This document shows positions 50,630 to 61,020 of a DNA stretch of 64,000 bases, piece by piece. Position numbers and translations under genes: made by a program. How positions within the stretch are numbered: the first letter of the stretch is position 1; every line of letters starts with the position of its first letter. The notes under the pieces were generated by a model that was given only the letters and a program-made list of their open reading frames with translations, did no database searches and was not told the origin of the DNA. Origin of the DNA: Syncephalis plumigaleata (lineage: Eukaryota; Zoopagomycota; Zoopagomycetes; Zoopagales; Piptocephalidaceae); the NCBI GenBank assembly GCA_025201365.1, contig JAIXMF010000007.1, positions 620,001-684,000 on the forward strand, in the 5' to 3' direction.

Positions 50630-51015
50630 TTACAAAGTCCAAGCGCTCGCTATCAACAAGACAGAACAAAACAATAATCAATTAGCATGTCTATGATATG
50701 ATACCAGGTGATAAACACTTACCAATAAATGGAAGGGCGAAACCAAATCCGCAGTAAGCGGTGAATTTCACAGCTAGACCAAACTTGTTCTTGGTAGAGA
50801 AGGGCAAGTTCTACGCGTAGATGATAAGTAAGCGTCATTAATACGTATTGAGACGCGTGTATCTCTCTCTCTCTCCCTTCCTCCTTCTCTTCTAATCCAC
50901 TCACCTGACCATTGGTATTCTCAGCGTGGAACATACGACGCTGTAGTTGACCACGAACAGATGGAGCAATAGTCGCGGCACGACGTGTTACTTGACGAGT
51001 AGCAAGTGCAAACAT
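50630..51015 (-). CDS. COX8: Cytochrome c oxidase subunit 8 (VIIc type)
   Basis: Small single-span subunit of complex IV in the mitochondrial inner membrane. The start MFALATRQVTRRAATIAPSV begins an Arg/Ala-rich, acid-free presequence. The mature part starts near MFHAENTNGQ and continues across the first intron (donor GTGAGT) as NLPFSTKNKFGLAVKFTAYC, then GFGFALPFIG. NLPF, the membrane helix and the FALPF ending are the signature of COX7C/yeast Cox8. A last exon of about 20 nt adds ASAWTL and stop (50630-50632). About 71 residues, normal for the family. A longer upstream reading to 51153 would precede the presequence and is rejected. Confidence 0.85.
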
Positions 51016-51248
51016 ATTGAATACTGATTGGCACACGGCAATAAGTAGATTGGTGAAGAAAAAAGTGAATCCGGCAAATAACGGAAAGGAGAAAGAAATG
51101 AGTGGATGGATGGTCCAATATGGAAACTTGATGCATTTAACACGTAGGATCATTTTCCATCTCGATTAGTGATGCCTTTTCTCTTTCTAGTTATTTATGT
51201 AAGTAAAAACAATTCATATCCTTTTATTAAGAAAAGTTATAGTATTGC

Positions 51249-53700
51249 TTATGGTTCAAGTCGCTTAGGATCACGCGGGAATAGAGATGACTTGCGAATG
51301 TTACCTAACGAGAGGAATAACATTAAAACACGCTCCAAACCTAATAAAAATTAAGCATGTATCATTAATACAATTGTTGACATTGTCATTGTCATTATTA
51401 TTCTAATGCTTTTACTTACCAATACCGCCACCGGCATGTGGTGGTGTGCCATACTTGAATGCACTAATGTATGGTTCAATGGTGCTAGGGTCAACACCAT
51501 GCTCGTCGGCACGTTGCTTCAAATATTCCGAATCGTGAATACGCTGAGCACCCGACATGATTTCCTCACCACGAATGAAGAAATCATACGAGTTGGAATA
51601 GCCCTAGAATACGTGTGGCTCGTTAGATAGCTCGATGGTGATTGTCACCAGTCTAACTTACTGGCATATTAGGATCTGGCATCGTGTAGAATGGTCGTAC
51701 TACCAATGGGAACTTGTCCAACATGTAAAAGTCAGTGTCGTATTTCTCCTTGACTAAACGGCCGAGAAGACGTTCCGCCTCGGTGGACAAGTCGTCAAAG
51801 TCACCAATCTCATAGCCGGATTCACGCAATAGTGCAATGCCTTCCGGATAAGTTAGACACAATGTCTTGGGTAGATATTTCAATGGCTCGAACGGATGCT
51901 GACGATTGACCACGGCAATCTCACGAGCATAACGTTGGTTGAGACCATCGAAGATAAATACGAATAGCTCGCCAAGTAGATCGAGCACCTAGTCATTGTC
52001 ATTAATGACGGTTAATTATGGATAGTATAATCGATCAAATAGACGACATACTTCATGGTAATGCTCCTGGAATGCCATCTCCAAATCGAGTCCTACGAAT
52101 TCCGTCATATGACGATGCGTGTTGGAATCCTCGGCACGGAATACTAGATGTACAGGTAAAGTAGATCAATAATAGTGCATTTATGTGCCATCAAAAGCTT
52201 ACCTGGTGCAATCTCGAATACACGATCGAAATCAGCACAAATGGCCATTTGCTTATAGAATTGTGGCGATTGAGCCAAATAGGCAAAAGCTATGTGTAAA
52301 TGATAGAATATGAATAGTAAGACTATGCTATCTTTGTAACTAGGCATGCTTACTCTTGAAGTAGCTAATCTTAAATACGCTAGCGCCACTCTCGCTGGCT
52401 GCACCAAGAATCTTGGGCGAGTGTATTTCTACAAACTTATTTTGCAATAGGAATTCACGGAATAACTCGCAAATACCCGATTGAATACGGAAGATAGCCT
52501 GGCCAGTGATGGTCTATGAAGCATGCATTGATTACTAATGCTATACTAGATTTACGTATGCACACTTACACGAAGATCAACCACTCGATTATTGAGTCGT
52601 GTATCTAGATTGACTCGACTGAATTGATTATCCTCCTAGTTATAGCACATCAATTAGTATACAATCAAACAATCAATATCATTCTAGTATGAATTAGTAC
52701 CTTTTCATACTCGGTATCAGGTCGTGAAGCATCTTCAATCGAGAATGGTAATTGTGGTGCAGCCTCACTCTCCACGAATAACTGAAGAATATACGATGAT
52801 TTAGTAAGCATTGCATTAGTTGACGAGTCAATCGATACATACCGATAGAATGTGCAATTCCACATCTTGTATTGTGCAACTACGAATTGGTTCGGGTGCC
52901 TTGTTGACCTTGGCCTCGATTAGCACGATCGATTCATTGGGAATGCTAATTGATGATGCAACTCGATAAGCTTCCTATTAGTCTACTAATATAATGGTAA
53001 AGACCTACCCTACAGCAAACTTCAACATCTTCTTACTGACACGCTCCTTATCGGTGATCAGCAATGCTTGCACGGTAGAATACTGGTGGCGCAATAGGAA
53101 GAAGCACATCTTGGCACCTGTGATGTAGTTCATGATTAGTACATTACATTATCGAGTAATAGTGAAATGTCCTCTTCTTATTTCCTTCTTCTACTTACCT
53201 GTTGGCGCGAGTGCTGTACACGAGCACGTATAAGGATCGTTTGTTCGGCAAGATCCGCCGAGATATCCTTGATGGCAGTACGAACACGACCTGCACACAA
53301 ATGCATATATATATATGATTATCGAAATGAACATGGTTTATCACTATGTCATTCGCTTACCAGTGCGTTCTTGCGATTGATTCATAGGCTTCTTGCCATA
53401 ATACTCGGTGGAGTAATCAACTTCGTTGGCTTCACGAGCTGCTTTGTCGGCAGCCTCTTTTGCAGCACGTTCCTGTTTCTTGGCCTCCTTCTCCTTTTTG
53501 GCCTGCAGTTTCTTGTAGGCCTTTTTTGAGATCTTGTTACCTTCGTCACTATGGTCAATATGCCACAAGCAATGCTGGTCAGTTAGAATGAAATACATGT
53601 GCGTTTATTGGACGTACTCGTAGAAGACTTCCTCTTCCGTTTGTTCCGTGGTGGCCACCACGTCTATGGTGGCAGGGGCAGTTTGCTGAGATTCCGACAT
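51249..53700 (-). CDS. DPS1: Cytosolic aspartyl-tRNA synthetase
   Basis: Class IIb synthetase charging tRNA-Asp. It starts [20 protein letters not shown] at 53700, with a Lys-rich RNA-binding helix ([20 protein letters not shown]). The OB-fold follows with [20 protein letters not shown] and [19 protein letters not shown]. The catalytic core: [73 protein letters not shown] (motif 2), [13 protein letters not shown] and, for motif 3, [15 protein letters not shown]. It ends [17 protein letters not shown], the usual fungal and animal cytosolic C-terminus. About twelve exons with 40-80-nt introns and no frame breaks. The 5-prime end of COX8 lies 230 bp downstream of the stop. Confidence 0.96.
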
Positions 53701-54096
53701 GATAAACCAAGTAAAAGAAAATGCGATAAGCAATCAATCAATCAATCAATCGATGACAACAACAAAAAAGAAATATATGAGTGATGGCATTCGCATTTGA
53801 TTCAAACAACTTTAAAACTGTCAGTATGACGTCAAACCATTTACCATTTATTACAAGCACCTCATCATCTAAAAGTCAAGTATTATACAGCTTTAGCTAG
53901 AGCTACCAAAGAATCTTTCTTAAGGAAATGGCAATGGCAATGACTAGCGTATAAGCCATACTCTATACTATTGATTTGCCATTTCCTTCAATCAAATCAA
54001 TCAATTTATTTTCTATTTCATTATTTACTAATAATTGGTGTTGGTTTGGATAGTGCAAATAGTTTTGATTCATCTGGATGATCATCAGCGTCATAG

Positions 54097-54136
<40 letters not shown>

Positions 54137-54352
54137 TATTATAATAATACATCTCTATGATTAACAGTATAAATAAATAAATAAGAGAATAGATGGTAAG
54201 CAGTTTATTATTACTTTGGTACTATTATCGACATCTGTGGTGGATTAATTGGGCCAGGAACAAGAGTTTTTGGTTGTTGACCTGGTATTATCGGTGCGAC
54301 ACCGCCATTATTCGGTTGAGCATTTGGGTTGGAGTCAAGGTATTTCTTACAT
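53701..54352. other. Intergenic region with an ATC/CAT microsatellite
   Basis: AT-rich, with a CATCAT run at about 54096-54137 and an AAT tract after it. A frame at 54211-54396 (minus), running through the 3-prime end of the next gene, is Pro/Gln-rich and may be part of its 3-prime UTR or an alternative end. No other gene seen. Confidence 0.4.
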
Positions 54353-54760
54353 TCATGCTGACAGCTGCACCACACCAGTGCCAACGGCACCCGCACCCAC
54401 TGGTGTTAATGGAACCGCCAGGGCGGCTGTCGTTACTGCGCCAGCAGCAACACCAGAGGCAGTAGAAGCGAATTCAACAGCATTATTGCGAATAAACTGA
54501 CCGGTGTTCTTTACTAAATTGCCCGTCTTGTCGACGAACGTGTCTGGAGTGCCGGGTACTCGCACCACCGTACCCAGTGATCTAGTATCGGTTTGTCCTA
54601 CTGATTGAACGTGCTCATTGGTCATACCTACAACAGGAGCACCTACCGCTGTAATGGGTGGGAAGCTACCGGCTGGTAGTGCTGCAGCACCATCCAGCAG
54701 GCATAGCTGTAATGCGGCAGTGGCAATGATAATGGTGGTAATACCCTTGAATAGCATCAT
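54353..54760 (-). CDS. Small secreted Ala/Val/Thr-rich protein
   Basis: A single-exon frame of 135 residues. It opens MMLFKGITTIIIATAALQLC, a strong signal peptide with a cut probably after GAAALP or nearby. The mature part is Gly/Val/Thr-rich (RSLGTVVRVPGTPDTFVDKT, GNLVKNTGQFIRNNAVEFAS) and ends in a hydrophobic stretch, SGVAAGAVTTAALAVPLTPV, which could be a membrane helix or a GPI-type tail lacking a good cleavage site. No known family. There is no intron, unlike most neighbours. A second Met one codon later would serve equally. Confidence 0.6.
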   Translation of the reverse strand: MMLFKGITTIIIATAALQLCLLDGAAALPAGSFPPITAVGAPVVGMTNEHVQSVGQTDTRSLGTVVRVPGTPDTFVDKTGNLVKNTGQFIRNNAVEFASTASGVAAGAVTTAALAVPLTPVGAGAVGTGVVQLSA

Positions 54761-56327
54761 GATGTCTTGAATGGTTGTTTAATCGTAAGTTGTCCAGCAA
54801 CGTAGGTTCCACAGCTAATTGAATCTAAGCGATGGTTGGTGTATGGTTATCCATGATTTTGTAATGGTGTGAGATAGGCTATAGTGATAGGCTAGCTATC
54901 TTCTTGTTGTGTCTAGTTATCGTGAATGGAATAAAGCGATAAAAGAGAGAGAGAGCTGTTGTCGTTGAATGTGTGTGTAGAATGTTAGCTAACCATACAT
55001 TGTAAACGCGCTATTTATACTGATTTCCAGATGATAATATTGTGACTTGTTGATGGCAGTACACCTTGTATCCCAATTGGCGAATAAGCGAGGAAGCATA
55101 TGTTTCAATTATTAATCAAATGCTATACAAGCTAGTATAATATGAAGTAATACTCATGTTGCGCCACATAACATACCATATGAATAAGGAGAAGTGACCA
55201 CGATCATTGCTATGTGACAGTGTAAGGGAACAAAACCAGTTCCAAGTACCTGGGCTGTTTCCCAATAACTTAAGGCCATTATTATACGGGTCACGAAGTA
55301 TAGCCGTCACCAGTATCTGATAGACAAAATTGTCAATCATAGCAGATTATGATGTAAAGGAACGCTTTACGCGTTTGTGACAACATGTCCGAATATTCGT
55401 ATTAAATTTACAATGATGACACATGCTATAAGTTGCGTAATCCAATGGTAATCACTGTATACACTAGTTGATATTGTACATTAACATTACTACTACGAAC
55501 TAATAAGAAAACAAAAACGTATGGACACATGCGATAATGATCACACAGTAACTCATCATCATCACTCTTACTATTACTATTGCTGTTCCTGTTGCTGTTA
55601 AGACCCCTAGGGCTGGGACCCACGTATATCGATCTAGTAACTTGCAACATGTTAGGGAGTTACTTGCACGAGGTATGCGTCCTAATTACAACGAAGTCGG
55701 ATGTCCATATTCTGCCTATACAAATACTGTTACATTACCGCGTGTAGGAATGATCACATTGAGTTGTCAATGTAATGTCAAATCATCACTCGTATTTTGT
55801 AGTAAATTCACTTGATGCGATATATTACTACCGCTAGCATTATCTGGTTATACCAACAATGTGATTGTTGCCACACTTTTCCTATTTCCATTCAATATAC
55901 GCCATGTATGGCCAACTGTATCAAATATGTTTGTTTTGCTTTTTCTGTCAATAAATATTCATAATCTCCTGTATACACTTGTCTAAGCGTGTTTACATTT
56001 GGTCATATCTAAAAAGCAAACAACTCAAGTAAGTACAATGCAGTCATATCACAATACTAATACTTTTATTAGACATTAGCTTATCATCAAATCCATCATC
56101 ATTCAGTAGGTTAGTACATATCGATCAGCTACTACGACATCTAGCACATCATATACTAGTAGTGTATTACCTGCTGTAAAGGTATACTGCATTGTAATTG
56201 ACACTTTATTGTAGGTAATGTTTAATGATGCATCATTCTATGGATTATTTGATCGACTACACATCGTAGCAACATATGTCGTATGAATGTGCCAGATTGA
56301 GATACTCACTTTATTATTCACTGATGT
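54761..56327. other. Gene-poor region
   Basis: AT-rich. A GAGA tract near 54943 belongs to the leader of the secreted-protein gene. Frames at 55116-55340 and 55426-55650 lack any recognisable feature. A GC-richer patch (CCCCTAGGGCTGGG near 55605) is unexplained. Confidence 0.4.
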
Positions 56328-56666
56328 CTACATAGCTAATCGGTAATTGCATCGAATAAACGCATACTGATTGTAAAGGTCGACCGCCAACTGTCGTCCA
56401 CCGAACCAGCGGCCATGGAGCATCTTCACCGCTTGTTGTGCACCAGACACATCAGCAAACTGCACGAATATATAGGCGGCACCAGCGGTATCGTCGTCAA
56501 CTTCAATATGAATACGAGTTACGACATCAAAGCGACGACACTCCTCCTCGAGCTCTTCGCTTAGTGTATCATCCGCTTCACCGGCAGTGACTGCATTAGC
56601 AATACGCACCACAGTAGTTGTCGTGTTGTCGCTCTTTTGTGCTCGATCATGTGCAACACGAGCTGC
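56328..56666 (-). CDS. Last exon of a U2AF-homology-motif protein (SPF45/PUF60-like)
   Basis: An acceptor at about 56667 opens a frame reading AARVAHDRAQKSDN and then the RRM-like domain VVRIANAVTAGEADDTLSEE, LEEECRRFDVVTRIHIEV, AAYIFVQFADVSGAQQAVKM and LHGRWFGGRQLAVDLYNQ. The acidic helix A (EELEEECRRF) and the R-x-F box (GRWFGGR) define a U2AF homology motif, which binds Trp-containing peptides in splicing factors such as SF3B1. SPF45 and PUF60 both end with such a domain. The upstream exons (G-patch for SPF45) were not found in the following 2 kb. A candidate small exon lies near 57072-57125 with a TACTAAC branch ahead of it. Either the gene has hidden small exons or only this end remains. 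Confidence 0.6.
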   Translation of the reverse strand, partial: AARVAHDRAQKSDNTTTTVVRIANAVTAGEADDTLSEELEEECRRFDVVTRIHIEVDDDTAGAAYIFVQFADVSGAQQAVKMLHGRWFGGRQLAVDLYNQYAFIRCNYRLAM

Positions 56667-58529
56667 CTACACCAGCAATGTTATTCGATATATCAGTACT
56701 TGTATTACTAATAAAAGTGCCGGAATAGTAGAATGAGTGTATGGAATGATTGATGTTGGATGAAAGAGAAGAACGAGTAGACTAAGATACAATGCGTTCT
56801 GGCAATTAGAAGGCAATGAAGCAATAATGGGATAGAAGGGTATACAATAATGACACGTTGATATAGATCAAATTGATTCATGTTTATTAATATTGCTAGT
56901 GGATGCTTGTCAATGATGGATGACAATGGGTGTTAGCAATAAGCATTAGCATGATTGATTATCCTGGTATACTGTCGTTGTTGCTGAATAGTAGTTGATT
57001 GACATTTAGAATGGGAATTAGTACATATTATCTGGATGTTGTCACTTGTATTAGCAATGAATAGAAATGTCAACTTACCGAATAGAATGGAAATAGTATG
57101 CAGCCAATATCATTGACATTTGAGTATTCTAATAGTAATATTGTTAGTATATCGTAATAAATGAACTTACCTGTAATTGATACTTATGAATGAATGAATG
57201 AATGGATTACAATAAAGTGTTAAGATATGTTATGTCCCCATCATATCCACAGCCGTGTCCTCTGCCATTCTCGATGATCACGGACATGCTACGTTAAAAC
57301 AGTTGGAAAGCCTTGCGACAATATATCGCTATATTGTTGAGTGCTAATGTAATGCCATTTGCTAGTCTTTTTTAGACAGCTGCTGAATACTATCAATCCA
57401 CTGCTGAAGACCGTAGTATACACCATGGATCTATAGCAGAGATCATTAACTGACCATCAATGCCATAGAGCCATGGCGCAGCTAGCATTATAATGCTTCA
57501 CAAATGAGCATTACAATAGCATCAAGCAATAGGCACTATGTTGGGCAGATATACAACCATTTATTACTAATGGCCATACACGCATTGACAATACGATGAT
57601 GATGTCGGCAAAACATCACCACCATAGACAATGGTTGCCGCATCCATAGTGTTTCGCAATATATTCAACTGTAGTACGTACAAAAGGGATCAGTAAATTA
57701 GCACATTGATACAAATGTATCTGTGCTAATGGGACATAACATAATAAATGAAGGGATTGGGATATGGAGATATGAATAAAAGTACAAATAGAATGCGATA
57801 GGATAGCGCGAATAAAGAATGATTAAACATACACAAAAACATATCATTAAATAAGGGCAGTCACAATAATATCAAGTAAACTAAGCTCCCTTCTCCTAGC
57901 GAAGGCAGCAACATGATGATCAAATATCATGGCAAAGCATCGTTTAAATGATATTATGATGGCAAATTATTTCAAACACATATCAATATAGGATAAAAAT
58001 ACATGTTCAAGCATTTGCAAACTGATCCATTTCATAATACTCATATAATAGAGAGGCTACCCAGCTACATTAACAACTTAATGACCTGTAGAAACAATGG
58101 TGACTTTCCTTCCACAAGGAAACCACAATCGCTTTAAACCCTGTAAGCTCAGATTTAGTTTCACCGTTTGCTTTGCAGTAGCTTCATATTACGTAAATAT
58201 ATGAATGTCCGCAAGCAAGTAGCGTAGAACACCGAAACCCGTTACAGGTATCGACATCCCACTGAGTTGAAAAGAGTCAACTACGCTCATTACCAAATAT
58301 TCAGCGCTACGCTACACGCAAACAGTTTACAGAGCACTGACCTATTTTGCTTTGTGTATGTTTAAACAAAGAAAGAATAAATAGTTCATTTGAATGACAA
58401 AGAAGAGAAGAAGAAGAGAAGCAAAGAGTAAAGAGAAGAGTAAAGAGAAGTGAAGTGGCGTGAGTCATTGAATAGCTCACTATGTAATGAGTGCTATGAT
58501 GCCGTCATCATTGGCCACTTAGGTTATAC
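56667..58529. other. Gene-poor region, possible upstream exons of the UHM gene
   Basis: AT-rich with stops in all frames. It shows splice-like signals near 57065-57195 (minus), an ATGA repeat (57187-57205), a strong inverted repeat (57697-57730) and an AAGAG-rich tract (58400-58450). No coding frame or known RNA was recognised. Confidence 0.35.
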
Positions 58530-58670
58530 AAATTTCAGTATTTGGTAATAAATGTTTCAGTGATAGCGATAGCAATCGTTTACCTTATAGCATTCGTGAC
58601 GATACAAGCGTAGCAGTACAGTTTGATATTCACATGTCATGTACTTGCAAGTAGCAATAAGCAAGTATAA
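58530..58670 (+). mobile_element. Diverged internal fragment of the Fanzor-like element, copy 4
   Basis: Aligns by eye with the middle of copies 1 and 2 (about 14825-14950 in copy 2): TTCAGTATT, GATAGCGATA, GACGATACAAGCGTA, then CATGTCATGTACTTGCAAGT, but diverges right after the ATG block where the nuclease motif would begin. No terminal repeats are found on either side. An old or truncated copy. Confidence 0.5.
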
Positions 58671-58857
58671 AAATACGATACAAAGCATATCCCCGTGCAA
58701 TATATTTCGTTTCGTTTATTCTTCTATTCTTCTTGTTTTTGGTATAGTTTACGAGCACAATACCTTTCCTTGCCTGTACATTCCCTACCGCATTCCACAA
58801 CCATTCACATACATACCTTTCTTGTAGCCTTATACGCTATAGCAGCATTAAGCTAGT

Positions 58858-59500
58858 ATGCCTGCCATGGAGCAAGTGAGTGACAGAGGAGCTACGGCTC
58901 GAGAGAGAAGACGCTCTCGACACTCTCGACGAAACCGACGAAACCAGCGAAACCGAGCTGCCACTACTTCCATTTCGCCATCTCCTTCATTGTCGTCGCT
59001 GGATAGAGTGGCATTGCGACTATCACCACCACCAACGACAACAGAAGCATCAGCACTAGTAGCAGTAGCGGTTGCATCAACAACGCTAGCAAAGCTGCCG
59101 GCTTCAACGGCGACCGCCTGTGCGATGTCAGCAATACTGACGGCAGCAGCAACAGCAACAAAAGAGGCTACCACGGCAAATGCATTGGCCGCTGCAGCTA
59201 CATTGCAGTCATCATCGTCATCTACGCCAAGAACAGCAGACGTAACATCATCGCCATCATCGCCAATAACCACCACTAGTGCATCGACCAGCGCATTAAG
59301 AGTAGATAATGCTATATCTCGTTCACAGAACTTGATGACCATTGGTAAGCGATAATACAATAATATTTATTAATTATAATAGTTTCTAACAAATCAAATT
59401 GTACCTAGGTCCAGAACTTTTGGAGCAGGCTAACCACCTTCCTATCATCCACTCCATCGCCCGACTTCAACTGGAAAGCTGTCGTCACTCTACGATGTAA
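58858..59500 (+). CDS. Hypothetical Ala/Thr/Ser-rich protein
   Basis: Two exons: 58858 to about 59345, and about 59409-59500. The start MPAMEQVSDRGATARERRRS is followed by an Arg/Ser/Asn stretch, then a long Ala/Thr/Ser low-complexity middle (for example ATATKEATTANALAAAATLQ). GTAAGC to CCTAG splicing gives NLMTIGPELLEQANHLPIIH and ends CRHSTM. Base composition is clearly coding-like against AT-rich flanks. The opposite strand is also open here, an effect of the repetitive codons. No family recognised; probably a disordered nuclear or regulatory protein. Confidence 0.45.
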
Positions 59501-59997
59501 TCCACAGTCACTCAAAGCAAATATTACTAACCATATTGCAGTCGTGAGCGCACCCTGGGCAATCCACCGTACACGAATGGCGAGTATATATGGCGACAAG
59601 TCAACTGATCATATAAACATCTTTTATATATGGCGAATGCCGTAGAGCAATTGTACAATCCTCTCTTCTATCCTTCCATCAAAAATGGCAATGGATTTCA
59701 TCAACACCCTATTGATTAACATTGAATTTTGTTACCTTTATTCACATTGATCAATAAATACTCTTATAAAAAATAAAGTATATACTTATTATTATTGAAT
59801 ATCTGTTCTTAACCGAGCTATTCATCGAGATAATTGCTCGGGTTTAGTTATAGGGGATAGTACTACTCGACATCTACTGGTTATTGTGACGACTTATTAT
59901 CATAACCCTTTTTTAGTGACAAGTGTTTATTGATTAATGTGAACAAAGATAGCAAACTTTAACCCTTTTATTCGTTCAATATTATTGTTTTTATATT
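59501..59997. other. Intergenic region with a short match to 20925-21040
   Basis: AT-rich spacer. At 59780-59845 it shares TTATTATTGAATATCTG and TTAACCGAGCTATT with the region around 20925-21040, suggesting a dispersed repeat. No gene seen. Confidence 0.35.
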
Positions 59998-60834
59998 ATG
60001 TTGCTATTAGCGAATACTCGACTTGCTACACGACACTATGCTCGATTACCGTTAGGTGCAAGTAGTGGGATCAGCACTATTTATCGAGGAATACCACCGA
60101 CATCGACAACAGTATTCGCATCGAGGTTTACACGGCATCTACATACGGATAAGGTTATAGAGGATTCAGTTTATCCCGGCTTATTCCATCATGTATGTCG
60201 CGTTGACAATGACGATACATATCAAACATTTGTTAGTTTTCTACGCAAAGTACCGGCTACCTCATTAACTACCGAGAATAAGGATGGATGGATTATTGGA
60301 TGGATGCGTAATACGTCATCGTCCATCAATACCAGTCTATCTCCCGATAACTTTGTCGAATGCCAAGCTTTTCGTCATCTACTCAATGATGTTATTAATG
60401 AGCAAGCACCTACCGATCAACAGCTAATGGCACAAGCCAGCTACCAGCAAGAAGGCTGGCTTCATGTTCCCGGTATGTAATGCATCCATGCTTTTCCCTT
60501 TTTCTTCTTCCTTGTTAACTAATAGTATTCATGAATATGCCTACACGTTAGATGAACGTAATCCTGCACCATGGGGTCGGTAAGTTATATTTATGTCATT
60601 CTATATAAATATACAGTACTAGTCTTGTATTAATGTTATTGATACTCCATTAGCATTCCAGATCCCGAGGACATTTTTGGTAGTGTACAACTGAAAAATG
60701 GTACCATTTTACCAAATAGTTTTCAGCCTATGCCCACTCATCGTATGGTATCGTCAAATGGTCTATTCCGACTGGGCACTACGTTACACGCCGCCTTATT
60801 AAGACGATTGAAATCCATGTCGCTATCATCATAA
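59998..60834 (+). CDS. Conserved protein, probably mitochondrial, function unknown
   Basis: Three exons, one of only 28 nt (about 60552-60579), giving about 230 residues. The start MLLLANTRLATRHYARLPLG is Arg-rich without acidic residues, as in mitochondrial presequences. A helical middle (VYPGLFHHVCRVDNDDTYQT, FVECQAFRHLLNDVINEQAP) leads to EGWLHVPDERNPAPWGRIPD, PEDIFGSVQLKNGTILPNSF and QPMPTHRMVSSNGLFRLG. The last part, with WGR-PDPEDI-G and PTHR, looks strongly conserved, like a motif shared by fungal proteins of unknown function, but I cannot name the family with certainty. Confidence 0.7.
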
Positions 60835-61020
60835 TAAATGGCATGAGCGTCTTTTTTCATTCTATTTTCGATGGTTATCTCTCGTTAATGTGACTCTTCT
60901 TATCTATTACATTCCTCGTTACTTATTACACTTACTTCTTAACGTCTTCTCTCCCTCTTTATCTCTCTCTATCTCATTACAGCTTTTACTTGTGTGTTAA
61001 AAAGTCTAGTCATCTGTAAA
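60835..61020. promoter_or_regulatory. Pyrimidine-rich upstream region of the LRR gene
   Basis: CT-rich DNA (60940-60975) directly before the start, with AATAAA-like ATAATAAA at the preceding gene's stop. Genes are in tandem. Confidence 0.4.

Noticed and set aside
54211-54396. Pro/Gln-rich continuation of the secreted protein at its 3-prime end
   Set aside because: It needs a frame change with no splice sites of the right phase; the 135-residue reading has its own stop.
57240-57700. Possible structural RNA gene
   Set aside because: No tRNA box pattern, U snRNA or 5S motif could be recognised by eye; only a simple hairpin at 57697-57730 stands out.
58848-59360. A 170-codon minus-strand frame
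   Set aside because: It is the antisense of the Ala/Thr/Ser-rich gene at 58858-59500; repetitive codons leave both strands open. The plus strand has a consistent splice site and start.
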